Shown: positions 40,164 through 49,100 of the stretch, piece by piece
How the letters are laid out: the number at the start of each line of letters is the position of its first letter
Numbering within the stretch: the first letter of the stretch is position 1
Source: Flavobacterium lipolyticum
GTDB lineage: Bacteria; Bacteroidota; Bacteroidia; Flavobacteriales; Flavobacteriaceae
Reading direction: 5' to 3'
Assembly (NCBI RefSeq): GCF_020905335.1
Contig: NZ_JAJJMN010000001.1
Span: forward strand, 1,178,001-1,242,000
Length of the DNA: 64,000 bases
The notes under the pieces: generated by a model
What the model saw: the letters and a program-made list of their open reading frames with translations, nothing else
Database searches by the model: none
Told to the model about the DNA's origin: nothing
Made by a program: the position numbers and the translations under genes

Positions 40164-40240
40164 CTAGCCCTGATGGAAGCGACATCCTTTTGTGTCCGCA
40201 GCAGCGGACGCAAAAGATACAGCAAACAGCAGGAATAGCT
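40164..40240. ncRNA. Structured intergenic element, possible small RNA or dispersed repeat
   Basis: Between the rhomboid and rarA genes a 12-pair hairpin stands out: GTCCGC (40194-40199) with GCGGAC (40204-40209) around AGCA, one T/G wobble, then TTTTG with CAAAA. Outside it, CTAnnCCTGnTG (40164-40175) pairs with CAnCAGGnnTAG (40227-40238). This gives a nested, two-part fold with unpaired GATGGAAGCGACATCC-like sequence in between. From memory, similar GCCCTGATGGAAGC ... AGCAGGAATAGCT elements recur in Flavobacteriia spacers. Its strand is unclear. Confidence 0.5.
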
Positions 40241-40284
40241 TCTAAAAACTATAAAATTAAAACCGAAAACTGTAATTTTACAAA

Positions 40285-41562
40285 ATGGAAGCACCTTTAG
40301 CCGAGCGTATTCGCCCACAACACTTAGAAGATTATATCAGTCAGAGTCATTTGGTTGGCCCAAACGGATCTTTAACGCAGCAAATTTCGAAAGGAATAAT
40401 TCCGTCGTTGATCTTTTGGGGCCCTCCCGGAACAGGAAAAACCACCTTAGCGCAAATCATTGCGCAGGAATCCAAGCGTCCGTTTTATATCCTGAGCGCC
40501 ATCAATTCAGGTGTGAAAGATATTCGTGATGTGATCGAAAAAGCCAAACAAAGCGGTGGATTATTTACGGCTAAAAATCCCATTCTGTTTATTGATGAGA
40601 TCCATCGTTTTAGTAAGTCACAGCAAGATTCCCTTTTGGCCGCTGTCGAAAAAGGCTGGATTACATTGGTTGGTGCGACGACCGAGAACCCAAGTTTTGA
40701 AGTCATTCCTGCATTATTGTCACGTTGCCAGGTCTATGTCCTAAATGCTTTCACAAAAGCCGATTTAGAAGCTTTATTGCATCGGGCGCTAAAAACGGAT
40801 ATGCATCTGGCTTCAAAAAATATCACTTTAAAAGAAACAGAAGCTTTACTGCGACTTTCAGGGGGTGACGGGCGAAAACTCCTTAATATTTTTGAACTTG
40901 TGATCAACGCTTCTGCCGGAGATGAAATTATTATCACCAACGATCGTGTTTTTGAATTGGTGCAACAAAACACAGTACTATATGACAAAAGTGGCGAACA
41001 GCACTATGATATCGTTTCTGCTTTTATAAAATCCATTCGTGGAAGTGATCCTAATGGAGCTGTTTACTGGCTGGCCAGAATGATTGAAGGTGGTGAAGAT
41101 GTGAAATTTATTGCCCGCAGAATGCTTATTCTTTCGAGTGAAGATATTGGAAACGCCAATCCGACCGCATTTATTATGGCCAATAATACCTTTCAGGCCG
41201 TAACTACAATTGGATATCCGGAAAGCAGAATTATACTGAGTCAATGCGCTATTTATCTGGCAACTTCTCCTAAAAGTAACGCCTCGTATATGGCGATTGG
41301 CAATGCTCAGCAATTAGTAAAACAAACCGGGGATCTACCTGTTCCTATTCATTTACGAAATGCTCCCACCAAGCTTATGAAAGAACTGGGTTATGGTGAT
41401 GATTATAAATACTCGCACGATTATGCCAATAATTTTGCTGAGCAGGAATTTCTACCAGATGCCCTAAAAGAAACGGTTCTTTATAATCCGGGGCACAATT
41501 CAAGAGAGAACAGCAACCGCGAATTTTTAAAGAACCGTTGGAAAGATAAATACGGTTATTAA
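40285..41562 (+). CDS. rarA: Replication-associated recombination protein A (RarA/MgsA)
   Basis: RarA is an AAA+ ATPase of the clamp-loader class that acts at stalled forks. The 425-residue product has Walker A GPPGTGKT at 46-53, Walker [11 protein letters not shown], sensor [11 protein letters not shown], and the C-terminal tetramerisation region ([20 protein letters not shown]). The start [20 protein letters not shown] matches the family. A hairpin overlaps its stop codon. Confidence 0.96.
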   Translation: MEAPLAERIRPQHLEDYISQSHLVGPNGSLTQQISKGIIPSLIFWGPPGTGKTTLAQIIAQESKRPFYILSAINSGVKDIRDVIEKAKQSGGLFTAKNPILFIDEIHRFSKSQQDSLLAAVEKGWITLVGATTENPSFEVIPALLSRCQVYVLNAFTKADLEALLHRALKTDMHLASKNITLKETEALLRLSGGDGRKLLNIFELVINASAGDEIIITNDRVFELVQQNTVLYDKSGEQHYDIVSAFIKSIRGSDPNGAVYWLARMIEGGEDVKFIARRMLILSSEDIGNANPTAFIMANNTFQAVTTIGYPESRIILSQCAIYLATSPKSNASYMAIGNAQQLVKQTGDLPVPIHLRNAPTKLMKELGYGDDYKYSHDYANNFAEQEFLPDALKETVLYNPGHNSRENSNREFLKNRWKDKYGY

Positions 41563-41580
41563 AACCGTATTCTATTTTTA
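41549..41580 (+). terminator. Terminator overlapping the rarA stop codon
   Basis: AATACGGTT (41549-41557) pairs with AACCGTATT (41563-41571) across a five-base loop that includes part of the rarA stop, then CTATTTTTA. The genes converge here with a 15-base gap, so the same structure may also serve the opposing gene. Confidence 0.65.
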
Positions 41581-42324
41581 GAATTTAACTGAAACTTTTT
41601 CAGAAACTAACTGATCGTTTTTATAATATTCAAAAAACCACTGATTGTCTTTTGCATTTAGAGTTCCTTGAACTCCGTCTTTTATAGCGATAAATGAATC
41701 TGGACGAGAGGTTTTCAATAATTTCATAATCACCTTTGGCGTTTTATCAATTAACTGGTAACCATTTTCTGTTGGTTGTGCATACAATAAATTTGGATCT
41801 TTAAGGTCAACCACCGGAGTCGCTTCTACCACTTTAGCAGCTACAACTGAAGTGGTCAGCGGAGTAGCCGGAATTGAAGATTTCGTCGTATTGACACTCT
41901 TACCACTGTACTTATAACGCAAAGCGTTTATTGAAACAAACGCAAGATCAAGGCACTCTCTATAAGCCATTTCATATTCTTTCTCTTTACTTTTTCCTAT
42001 TGCAGATGTAAAAATCACTTTGCCGTAACAATCTTTAAACTCTAAAAAAAGCTTGGTAATTAAAAAACCATTCTCTTTTTTAACATCAGCATACAAAAGA
42101 TCGCAACGATCCCCAAAACCTTCCGGAAGTACCTCGTTAGCATAAAAAGCCTGAAAACCGGCTTTGTTTAAATTAGCTTTAGTCATTGTTGACGTTCTAT
42201 ATTGATTTTCTGTTTTAAGGAAATCATATTTTAAGGGAACAATAACCGCTTTGTAATCATTAACCGATTGTGAAAATCCTATAACTGATGCAAGAAATGC
42301 AATCAACAAAAATTTTATTCTCAT
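41578..42324 (-). CDS. Secreted protein of unknown function
   Basis: I do not recognise the family. The 248-residue product has a clear signal peptide (MRIKFLLIAFLASVIGFSQS, cut after about residue 18). A domain with three spread cysteines (GDRCDLLYADV, FKDCYGKV, YRECLDLAF) follows to about residue 135. Next comes a Ser/Thr/Ala/Val-rich linker, then a C-terminal beta-rich part (YAQPTENGYQLIDKTPKVIM). It is the last gene of a tight three-gene operon with a HAD phosphatase and radC, 2 bases after the former. A periplasmic or surface location is likely. Confidence 0.75.
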   Translation of the reverse strand: MRIKFLLIAFLASVIGFSQSVNDYKAVIVPLKYDFLKTENQYRTSTMTKANLNKAGFQAFYANEVLPEGFGDRCDLLYADVKKENGFLITKLFLEFKDCYGKVIFTSAIGKSKEKEYEMAYRECLDLAFVSINALRYKYSGKSVNTTKSSIPATPLTTSVVAAKVVEATPVVDLKDPNLLYAQPTENGYQLIDKTPKVIMKLLKTSRPDSFIAIKDGVQGTLNAKDNQWFFEYYKNDQLVSEKVSVKF

Positions 42325-42326
42325 AA

Positions 42327-43013
42327 TTATAAATATTTTTTTAGTTCTAATAAATGGTTTACTTGTTTAATATTTTGCGGAGCTTCGATTCTTTTTTCAT
42401 TAAAGAAAATAGCATCAATACCTGCATTTAAGGCCCCGTTGACATCAGCTTCCAGGCAATCTCCTATCATGACACTGTTTTCTTTTGAAGCTTTGGCAGC
42501 ACTAAGTGCATAATCAAAGATAATACTATTTGGTTTCTTCACACCAGCCAACTCAGAATTTGTAATGGTTTCAAAATAACCCGAAAGCGCCGCATTATTT
42601 ATTTTTTTATCCTGAACATTTGCAAAACCATTAGTAATAATATGCAACTTGTACTTAGGCTTTAAATATTCCAAAACTTCAATTGCTCCTTCGAAAAGAT
42701 GATTGTTGTCGGTTAAAAATTCAATATAATCATTGGCAATCTCATTGATACTTTCATCTGACATGGTGTAATTTAAAGCATCGAATGAAAACTTTAATCT
42801 ATTGTAACGGAGTTCCAAATGTGTTATTTTATCATTCTGGTATAATTTCCAACACTCCTGATTGATTGGAGCATATTTCTCGATAAAATCTTCTGTTTTA
42901 ATTTCGGGATATTTACTTTTAAAAATTCGATCAAAAGCCATTTCAGAATTTTTGTCAAAATCCCAAAGTGTATGATCTAAATCAAAAAAGACATCGGTAA
43001 TAGTGGTATTCAT
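42327..43013 (-). CDS. YjjG-family HAD hydrolase (noncanonical pyrimidine nucleotidase)
   Basis: HAD enzymes dephosphorylate small metabolites through an aspartyl-phosphate. The 228-residue product has motif I DVFFDLDHTLWDF, motif II in LHIITNGFANVQ, Lys in SELAGVKKPNSIIFDYAL and motif IV MIGDCLEADVNGA, with the helical C1 cap typical of the YjjG group. That group acts on 5'-nucleotides, but the exact substrate is not visible. It lies 3 bases after radC. Confidence 0.85.
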   Translation of the reverse strand: MNTTITDVFFDLDHTLWDFDKNSEMAFDRIFKSKYPEIKTEDFIEKYAPINQECWKLYQNDKITHLELRYNRLKFSFDALNYTMSDESINEIANDYIEFLTDNNHLFEGAIEVLEYLKPKYKLHIITNGFANVQDKKINNAALSGYFETITNSELAGVKKPNSIIFDYALSAAKASKENSVMIGDCLEADVNGALNAGIDAIFFNEKRIEAPQNIKQVNHLLELKKYL

Positions 43014-43016
43014 AAT

Positions 43017-43754
43017 TTATAAAATTCCTTGATCTACAAAACTATAATATTTTGCTTCAGTTATAATCAAATGATCCAAAACTTTAACATCTAAACTATC
43101 CCCTGCTAATTTTATCTTTTTTGTCACCTTTTTATCGGCATCACTGGGTAGCAAATTTCCTGACGGATGATTGTGACACAAAATCAATCCTGTAGCACCA
43201 ATTTCAAGTGCCAGTTTAAAAACAATACGCACATCCACAACGGCTCCCGTAATCCCACCTTTACTCACTTGGGATTTAGAAATTACTTTATTGGAATTAT
43301 TCAGAAAAAGCACCCAAAATTCTTCGTGTGGCAATTCTCCGATGAGAGGCTGCATAATATCAAAAACCGTTTTACTGGAAGTGATTTTAGCCAACTGAGC
43401 GGCATCCTCCGATCTTCGTCTTCGTCCTAACTCCAGAGCAGCAATAATTGCAATAGCCTTAGCCTCTCCTATTCCTTTGTATTTTAGCAACTGTGTAATC
43501 GATAGTTTGCCTAAAGCATTGAGACTATCAACACTTAATAGAATCTTTCGACTCAGATGTACTGCCGATTCATTTCGACTACCTGAGCGAATTAACAGAG
43601 CAATTAACTCCGCATCACTCAATGCTTCTTTCCCTTTACGGATCAACTTCTCGCGGGGACGATCTTCTTCAGACCAATCTCTTATAGAAAAATAAGTTCC
43701 CACAAAATCCGGGGTTTCACTTGTTGTTTTTACAACTTTTAAACTTGCTCTCAT
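43017..43754 (-). CDS. radC: RadC-family JAB/MPN domain protein
   Basis: The 245-residue product has an N-terminal helix-hairpin-helix part (LLKYKGIGEAKAIAIIAALE) and a C-terminal JAMM metalloprotease-like domain with HNHPSGNLLPSDAD, the HxH-x7-SxxD metal motif. Despite the gene name, a direct role in DNA repair is not established for the family. It is the first gene of the radC-HAD-secreted protein operon. Confidence 0.92.
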   Translation of the reverse strand: MRASLKVVKTTSETPDFVGTYFSIRDWSEEDRPREKLIRKGKEALSDAELIALLIRSGSRNESAVHLSRKILLSVDSLNALGKLSITQLLKYKGIGEAKAIAIIAALELGRRRRSEDAAQLAKITSSKTVFDIMQPLIGELPHEEFWVLFLNNSNKVISKSQVSKGGITGAVVDVRIVFKLALEIGATGLILCHNHPSGNLLPSDADKKVTKKIKLAGDSLDVKVLDHLIITEAKYYSFVDQGIL

Positions 43755-43881
43755 TTTACAATACTCTTAGAAGTTAACACATAAAAATAAGAAAAATCCT
43801 TCACAAATAAAAACAATGTTAATCTCAAATTAATTATTTTAACTATATAAATGGCCCATCTAAATGCCTTACCTTAACGGC

Positions 43882-44511
43882 ATGAAAATATTAGGTGCCT
43901 TTCCTCTCTTCCTTCTTCTGCTCTCCTGCAATCAAAAAGAGAGCAAAACTGCTGTAACAGAAAGCTTGTCGTTGGATATTGCAAAAACTTTTCCTGAAAA
44001 ATTATCCAATGCAGCATTATTAATTATTGATCCCTCGACAGTTTACGACCCGGCTTACTTTTCAATACCTTATCCTAATGGGGATATCCCTTCAAACAAA
44101 GGAGTCTGCACCGATGTTGTAATTCGATCTTATCGAAAATTAAATATTGACTTACAGAAAGAAGTACATGAAGATATGGCGGCAAATTTCTCTGCTTATC
44201 CGTCTTTACAAAAATGGGGACTGACTTCTACCGACACTAATATAGACCATCGCAGAGTTCCTAATTTGGCCGTTTTCTTTGAAAGAAAAGGAAAAGAGCT
44301 TCCTGTAACTCAAAATGCAAATGATTATAAAACAGGTGAAATTGTTACCTGGCTGATTAATAACAAACTGGACCATATTGGAATTGTCACAGCTAAAAAA
44401 TCAGAAGACGGAAAACGAAACTTAATTGTACACAACATTGGCAATGGACAAGTTCTTGAAGACTGTTTGTTTCAGTATAAAATTACCGGACATTATACCT
44501 ATTGGAAATAA
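43882..44511 (+). CDS. DUF1287-family lipoprotein
   Basis: I start it at MKILGAFPLFLLLLSCNQKE, which gives a clean lipobox (LLSC, Cys16). An in-frame ATG six codons up would add MPYLNG and spoil the signal. The mature part shows the DUF1287 pattern: NKGVCTDVVIRSYRKLNIDL, then SAYPSLQKWGLTSTDTNIDH, RRVPNLAVFFERKG and LDHIGIVTAKK. Invariant Cys, Asp and His residues resemble the NlpC/P60 papain-like fold, so cell-wall hydrolysis is possible but unproven. The neighbouring mpl gene acts in wall recycling, which fits loosely. Confidence 0.8.
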   Translation: MKILGAFPLFLLLLSCNQKESKTAVTESLSLDIAKTFPEKLSNAALLIIDPSTVYDPAYFSIPYPNGDIPSNKGVCTDVVIRSYRKLNIDLQKEVHEDMAANFSAYPSLQKWGLTSTDTNIDHRRVPNLAVFFERKGKELPVTQNANDYKTGEIVTWLINNKLDHIGIVTAKKSEDGKRNLIVHNIGNGQVLEDCLFQYKITGHYTYWK

Positions 44512-44528
44512 ACATCTGTAAAAGTTCT

Positions 44529-44564
44529 AAAAAAAAAATGCCAACTGCAAAATTGCAATTGGCA
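44529..44564 (-). terminator. Terminator after mpl
   Basis: TGCCAACTGCAA (44539-44550) pairs with TTGCAATTGGCA (44553-44564) over 12 positions with one mismatch. The run of A at 44529-44538 gives a U tract on the minus strand only. It thus serves mpl, 23 bases after its stop. Confidence 0.75.
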
Positions 44565-44586
44565 CACTATCTAATTTTCAAAATGA

Positions 44587-45942
44587 CTAATTAATCAGCC
44601 CTTTCACATCATCAAAATTCAACCCTCCGTAATTTCCGGAACTCATCAGCAATAATGCCGAATTTTCAAGATTCAAATTGAACAGATATTCTTTGAACTC
44701 AGCAGGATTTGTATAAATAATCAAATCTTCGCGATTAAAAGAATTTGCAATTTGCTCATAGGTCACTTCTTCCAGCTGTTTAATTTTTACAGCATCAGGC
44801 GAATAGAATACTACCGCCACATCTGCATACTCAAGAGCTCCTTCATATTCTTTGAGAAACTCTGCATTTAAACTGCTATAGGTATGCAATTCCAAACAAG
44901 CAACTAGGGTTCTATTTGGATATTGCTCTTTTACTGCTTTTGTAGTCGCAGCAACTTTACTTGGGGAGTGTGCGAAATCTTTGTACGCTACTTTTCCTTT
45001 TCCTTCAGCAATTTTCTCCAATCGTTTTGAAGCTCCTTTGAAACTGGCAATTGCTTCGTAAAAGTCAGCTTCGTCAACGCCCATATTTTGACAAATCCAT
45101 TTGGCTCCAGCCAGATTGTTCAGATTATGCGCCCCAAAAACTTCAATTGGCATATCGCCTTCAGGAGTTTCTAATAAAGTTACGCCATCACTTACCGTAT
45201 AATTCGGAGTGGAATAGGCTAATTTGCGAATTGGATTCGTAGCGGCTTCGGCCACACGTTTTACTTCCGAGTCATTTTCGTTGTACACCAAAATCCCTCC
45301 ATTTGTAATTTTTCCAATAAAAATTTCAAATTGCTCAACATAATTCTCATAGGTTGGAAACACATTGATATGGTCCCAGGCTATTCCGGAAATCAGAGCG
45401 ATATTCGGCTGATACAAGTGAAATTTAGGGCGTCTGTCTATTGGAGAAGACAAATACTCATCCCCTTCCAAAACCATGAAATCATTCTCTTCAGTAAGAT
45501 GCACCATTGTATCAAAACCTTCTAACTGCGCACCAACCATATAATCTACTTCGATATTATGATAATGCATGACATGCAAAATCATCGAAGTGATGGTTGT
45601 TTTTCCATGAGAACCTCCAATTACCACTCGAGTTTTATTCTTCGACTGCTCGTACAAAAATTCCGGATAAGAATAAATTTTCAAACCTAACTCCTGCGCT
45701 TTTAGCAACTCCGGATTATCTGCTTTTGCATGCATTCCGAGGATTATGGCGTCAATATCGGCAGTGATTTTTTCAGGAAACCAACCCAGTTCAGCCGGTA
45801 AGATTCCTTTCTTTTCCAATCTTGATTTTGAAGGTTCAAAAATAGCATCATCACTTCCTGTTACCTGATATCCTTTATTGTGCAATGCAAGTGCTAAATT
45901 GTGCATGGCGCTTCCGCCTATGGCGATGAAATGTGTTTTCAT
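44587..45942 (-). CDS. mpl: UDP-N-acetylmuramate:murein tripeptide ligase (Mpl), Mur ligase family
   Basis: Mpl rejoins recycled L-Ala-gamma-D-Glu-meso-DAP to UDP-MurNAc. The 451-residue product opens MKTHFIAIGGSAMHNLALAL and has the ATP loop GGSHGKTTITSMI, the Mur ligase middle domain (VLEGDEYLSSPIDRRPKFHL, ALISGIAWDHINVFPTYENY) and the C-terminal domain (YKDFAHSPSKVAATTKAVKE). The N-terminal pattern fits Mpl better than MurC, since murC normally lies in the mur-fts cluster. MurC remains the alternative. Confidence 0.88.
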   Translation of the reverse strand: MKTHFIAIGGSAMHNLALALHNKGYQVTGSDDAIFEPSKSRLEKKGILPAELGWFPEKITADIDAIILGMHAKADNPELLKAQELGLKIYSYPEFLYEQSKNKTRVVIGGSHGKTTITSMILHVMHYHNIEVDYMVGAQLEGFDTMVHLTEENDFMVLEGDEYLSSPIDRRPKFHLYQPNIALISGIAWDHINVFPTYENYVEQFEIFIGKITNGGILVYNENDSEVKRVAEAATNPIRKLAYSTPNYTVSDGVTLLETPEGDMPIEVFGAHNLNNLAGAKWICQNMGVDEADFYEAIASFKGASKRLEKIAEGKGKVAYKDFAHSPSKVAATTKAVKEQYPNRTLVACLELHTYSSLNAEFLKEYEGALEYADVAVVFYSPDAVKIKQLEEVTYEQIANSFNREDLIIYTNPAEFKEYLFNLNLENSALLLMSSGNYGGLNFDDVKGLIN

Positions 45943-46153
45943 TGAATACGTTAAATCGTTTGTTTGTTGAACTGTTTCTTCGAGAAACGAAAGTACAATT
46001 CCACGCTTAAATCGGTTAATTATTTTTCAAAAATAAGGAATTATAAAATGTCACATTTGCTTTTAGGGATAAATTAGTAATTTGTACAACATTTATTTGA
46101 GCACGCTCCCAACCTTTAGTGAAAAATAACACTCTCTTTATTAAAACTAACTT

Positions 46154-49100
46154 ATGAAAAATATACTATTTGTTTTCTTACTGTTATCCACTGCACTATT
46201 TGCACAAAGAACAGATGAAAAATGGGATGAAGTTGTTACTTACGAAAATGATGGAAAAATTAAATCAGCCAATGAAGTCGTAAGCAAAATTTACAGAAAA
46301 GCGATCGCAAGAAAAGATGAAGTTCAAATGCTAAAATGCTTCTTCTATCAATCAAAATACTTACAGATTATTGATGAAAACGCGCAAACTAAAATACTAA
46401 ACAATCTTAAAACAGATATCGATCGTGTTTCGATTCCTTCAAAAGCAATTTTGAATTTGATTTATGCGAAGTGTTTAAATGATTATTACAATCAAAATAA
46501 ATATTCCATCCAAAGAAGAACTACAACCACAGTACCAGATACTAATTTCTTAACCTGGACCACACTCAATTTTACTGATCAGATAAATCTTTCTTTAAAA
46601 CAATCTCTTGAGAACGAAACTGTTTTAAAGAATACTTTATTGGCAAAATATGACCTTATTTTTGATTACCCTACTTTGGGGAATTTTAAAAATCAAAGCT
46701 TGTTCGATTATATAATTAATGAAAATATCATAACATACAATTCCAAAATTAACAACTGGGAAATTCAAAAAAATGATTTTGAATCTTATGAAAAAGCCCT
46801 TTTCGGAAATTCCGCGGATTTCATAAAACTGAATCTGGATTTTATCACCGATGATAATCTAAAACAATCATTATCCCTGTATCAAAAAAGAGAAAGTACA
46901 AATCCAACAAAAGAAAATGAATGGGATCGCATACAATTTTGCAAAACAAAATTATCACTACCAAACGATCGCTATTTTAACTATTTAGTTCAATTTCAAA
47001 AAGACATCAAAGACGAACTCCTAATCCAGAAAATTCAATTAGAAAAAGCTTTCATTTTAAATAGTCAGGCATCAAAAGACATTCATCCTGATTACAACAT
47101 AAAAGCCATTACGACTCTAGATAGTATCCTAGAAATCAGTAATAGATCTAATGCCTATAAATTAGCCCGCCAAAAGAAAGAAAACATTATTTCCAAATCA
47201 TTAAATGTACAACTTCAAAAATACACCTATACTGACGAAAATACGAGAGCTTTTATTCGATACAAAAATCTAGATCATTTAACAATTTCCTTCTTTAAAA
47301 TCAATCAAAAACAACTTGCTGAATTTAGAACCCTATATTCCAAAAAAGATAGTTTAACTGAGGCTATCATTAAAAAAGCACAACCTATTGTAAGCAAAAA
47401 ATATCTGCTCACAAATAAAAAAGACTTTTTTGAGTATACGACCGAGGTTCTACTACCAAATTTAAAAACAGGATCTTATTTAGTTTACTTTGAAAGTGAT
47501 TCAGATGAAAAGAATAAGAAAGCCTTTGCATATGAAACCATCACTACGACAAATATAATGGCCTTAGCTTCTCAGGGTGATGCTAAAGAAACCTATCAGG
47601 TTTTAGATCGAAAAACGGGAGAACCAATACCCAACGCAATTCTTAAGTCGACTTACCTTAACCTTGTAACAAATAAAAAGGGAATTGCAGTTTATAAGGA
47701 AAAGAAATATACTTATAACAATGAAGCAATTCAAATTTCCACCGCAAATGATACTGTCTCCGTTTATAAAAACTACATTTTTTACAGCAGCGAATATGAT
47801 CCTTCTGACACTACTGACAACAATGACTTTAAAGGAAAAGTCGAATTTTATTTAGACCGCGCAATTTATCGTCCTGGGCAAACTGTTTACTACAAAGGGA
47901 TTGCAATCCAAAAAAAACAAAACATCACTAGTATTGTGCCTCACACCTCTTTTAACATCAGCGTTAAAGATTCTGATTATAACGAGATAAAAGAATTTGC
48001 AGTAGTAACAAATGAGTTCGGCTCTTTTTCTGGCGAATTTATCTTGCCTAAAACCGGATTAACAGGCAATTTTACGATGAAAGCTGATGACGTACATGAT
48101 TATGAAAAAGACATTATCTATGACAAAGAAAATGGGGACCATCCTTTCTGGGACCATGTTAACTTTGAAAATTCTCAAACTGATTTTAGAGTAGAAGAAT
48201 ACAAACGCCCAAAATTTGAAGTCACTTTTGAATCCAAAAAAGAGGCCTTTCAAATCAATCAGTCGATTCAAGTAAAAGGTAATGCAAAAGCATTTGCCGG
48301 GAGTGTGATTTCTGACGCGAAGGTTACGTATTCGGTAACTCGTTATGTCGATTATTACAGAAATCATTACAGTAACGAACTAACTGAAACTATTTCAACC
48401 GGGGAAACAAAAACCGATGCCTCGGGTAAATTTATTATTGATTTTGTCGCAGTACCTTCTAAAAACAGCAACAAAGAGCAATTGCCTGTTTTTAATTATC
48501 GCATTAAAGCCTCGGTTACCGATATAAATGGTGAAACACATGAAACTGAAACTACCGTAAAAGTCGGCTATCACGATTTGGTTCTACAGACCTTTATCGC
48601 CCCTGAAATTAGAACTAAAGATAAAAATGAAGTTAAACTGGAAAGTACTAATTTAAATGGAGAATTCTTAGCTGCTAAAGGTGACGTTAAAATCTACTTT
48701 ATTAGTCCGTTTTCAAGCAAATTCAAACAAAACATATGGAGTAAGCCTGAAATTAAAACCATAAGTAATGAAGAATTTGAAAAATTATTTCCATACGAAC
48801 AAAACAAAAGTGACATAACAAATGAAAAAACTGAAGTTCTGGTTTATTCAAAAAAAGTTGATACTGAAAAGGACAAAAAAATAGTTCTGGATTTTATTAC
48901 AAATTACAAGTCCGGAAAATACAAAATTGTATTCTCTGCAAAAGACCGTTATAACAATACTATTGAAAGCATCACCCCTTTTGACATTAAGCAAAGTAAA
49001 GACAGGTTCAATCCAAGTAAACTTTTTACTTTCGAACAGGTTAATCGCGACGCTAAAAAAGACGGTTTTGCATTAATCAAATTAACTTCTGTTATACCGG

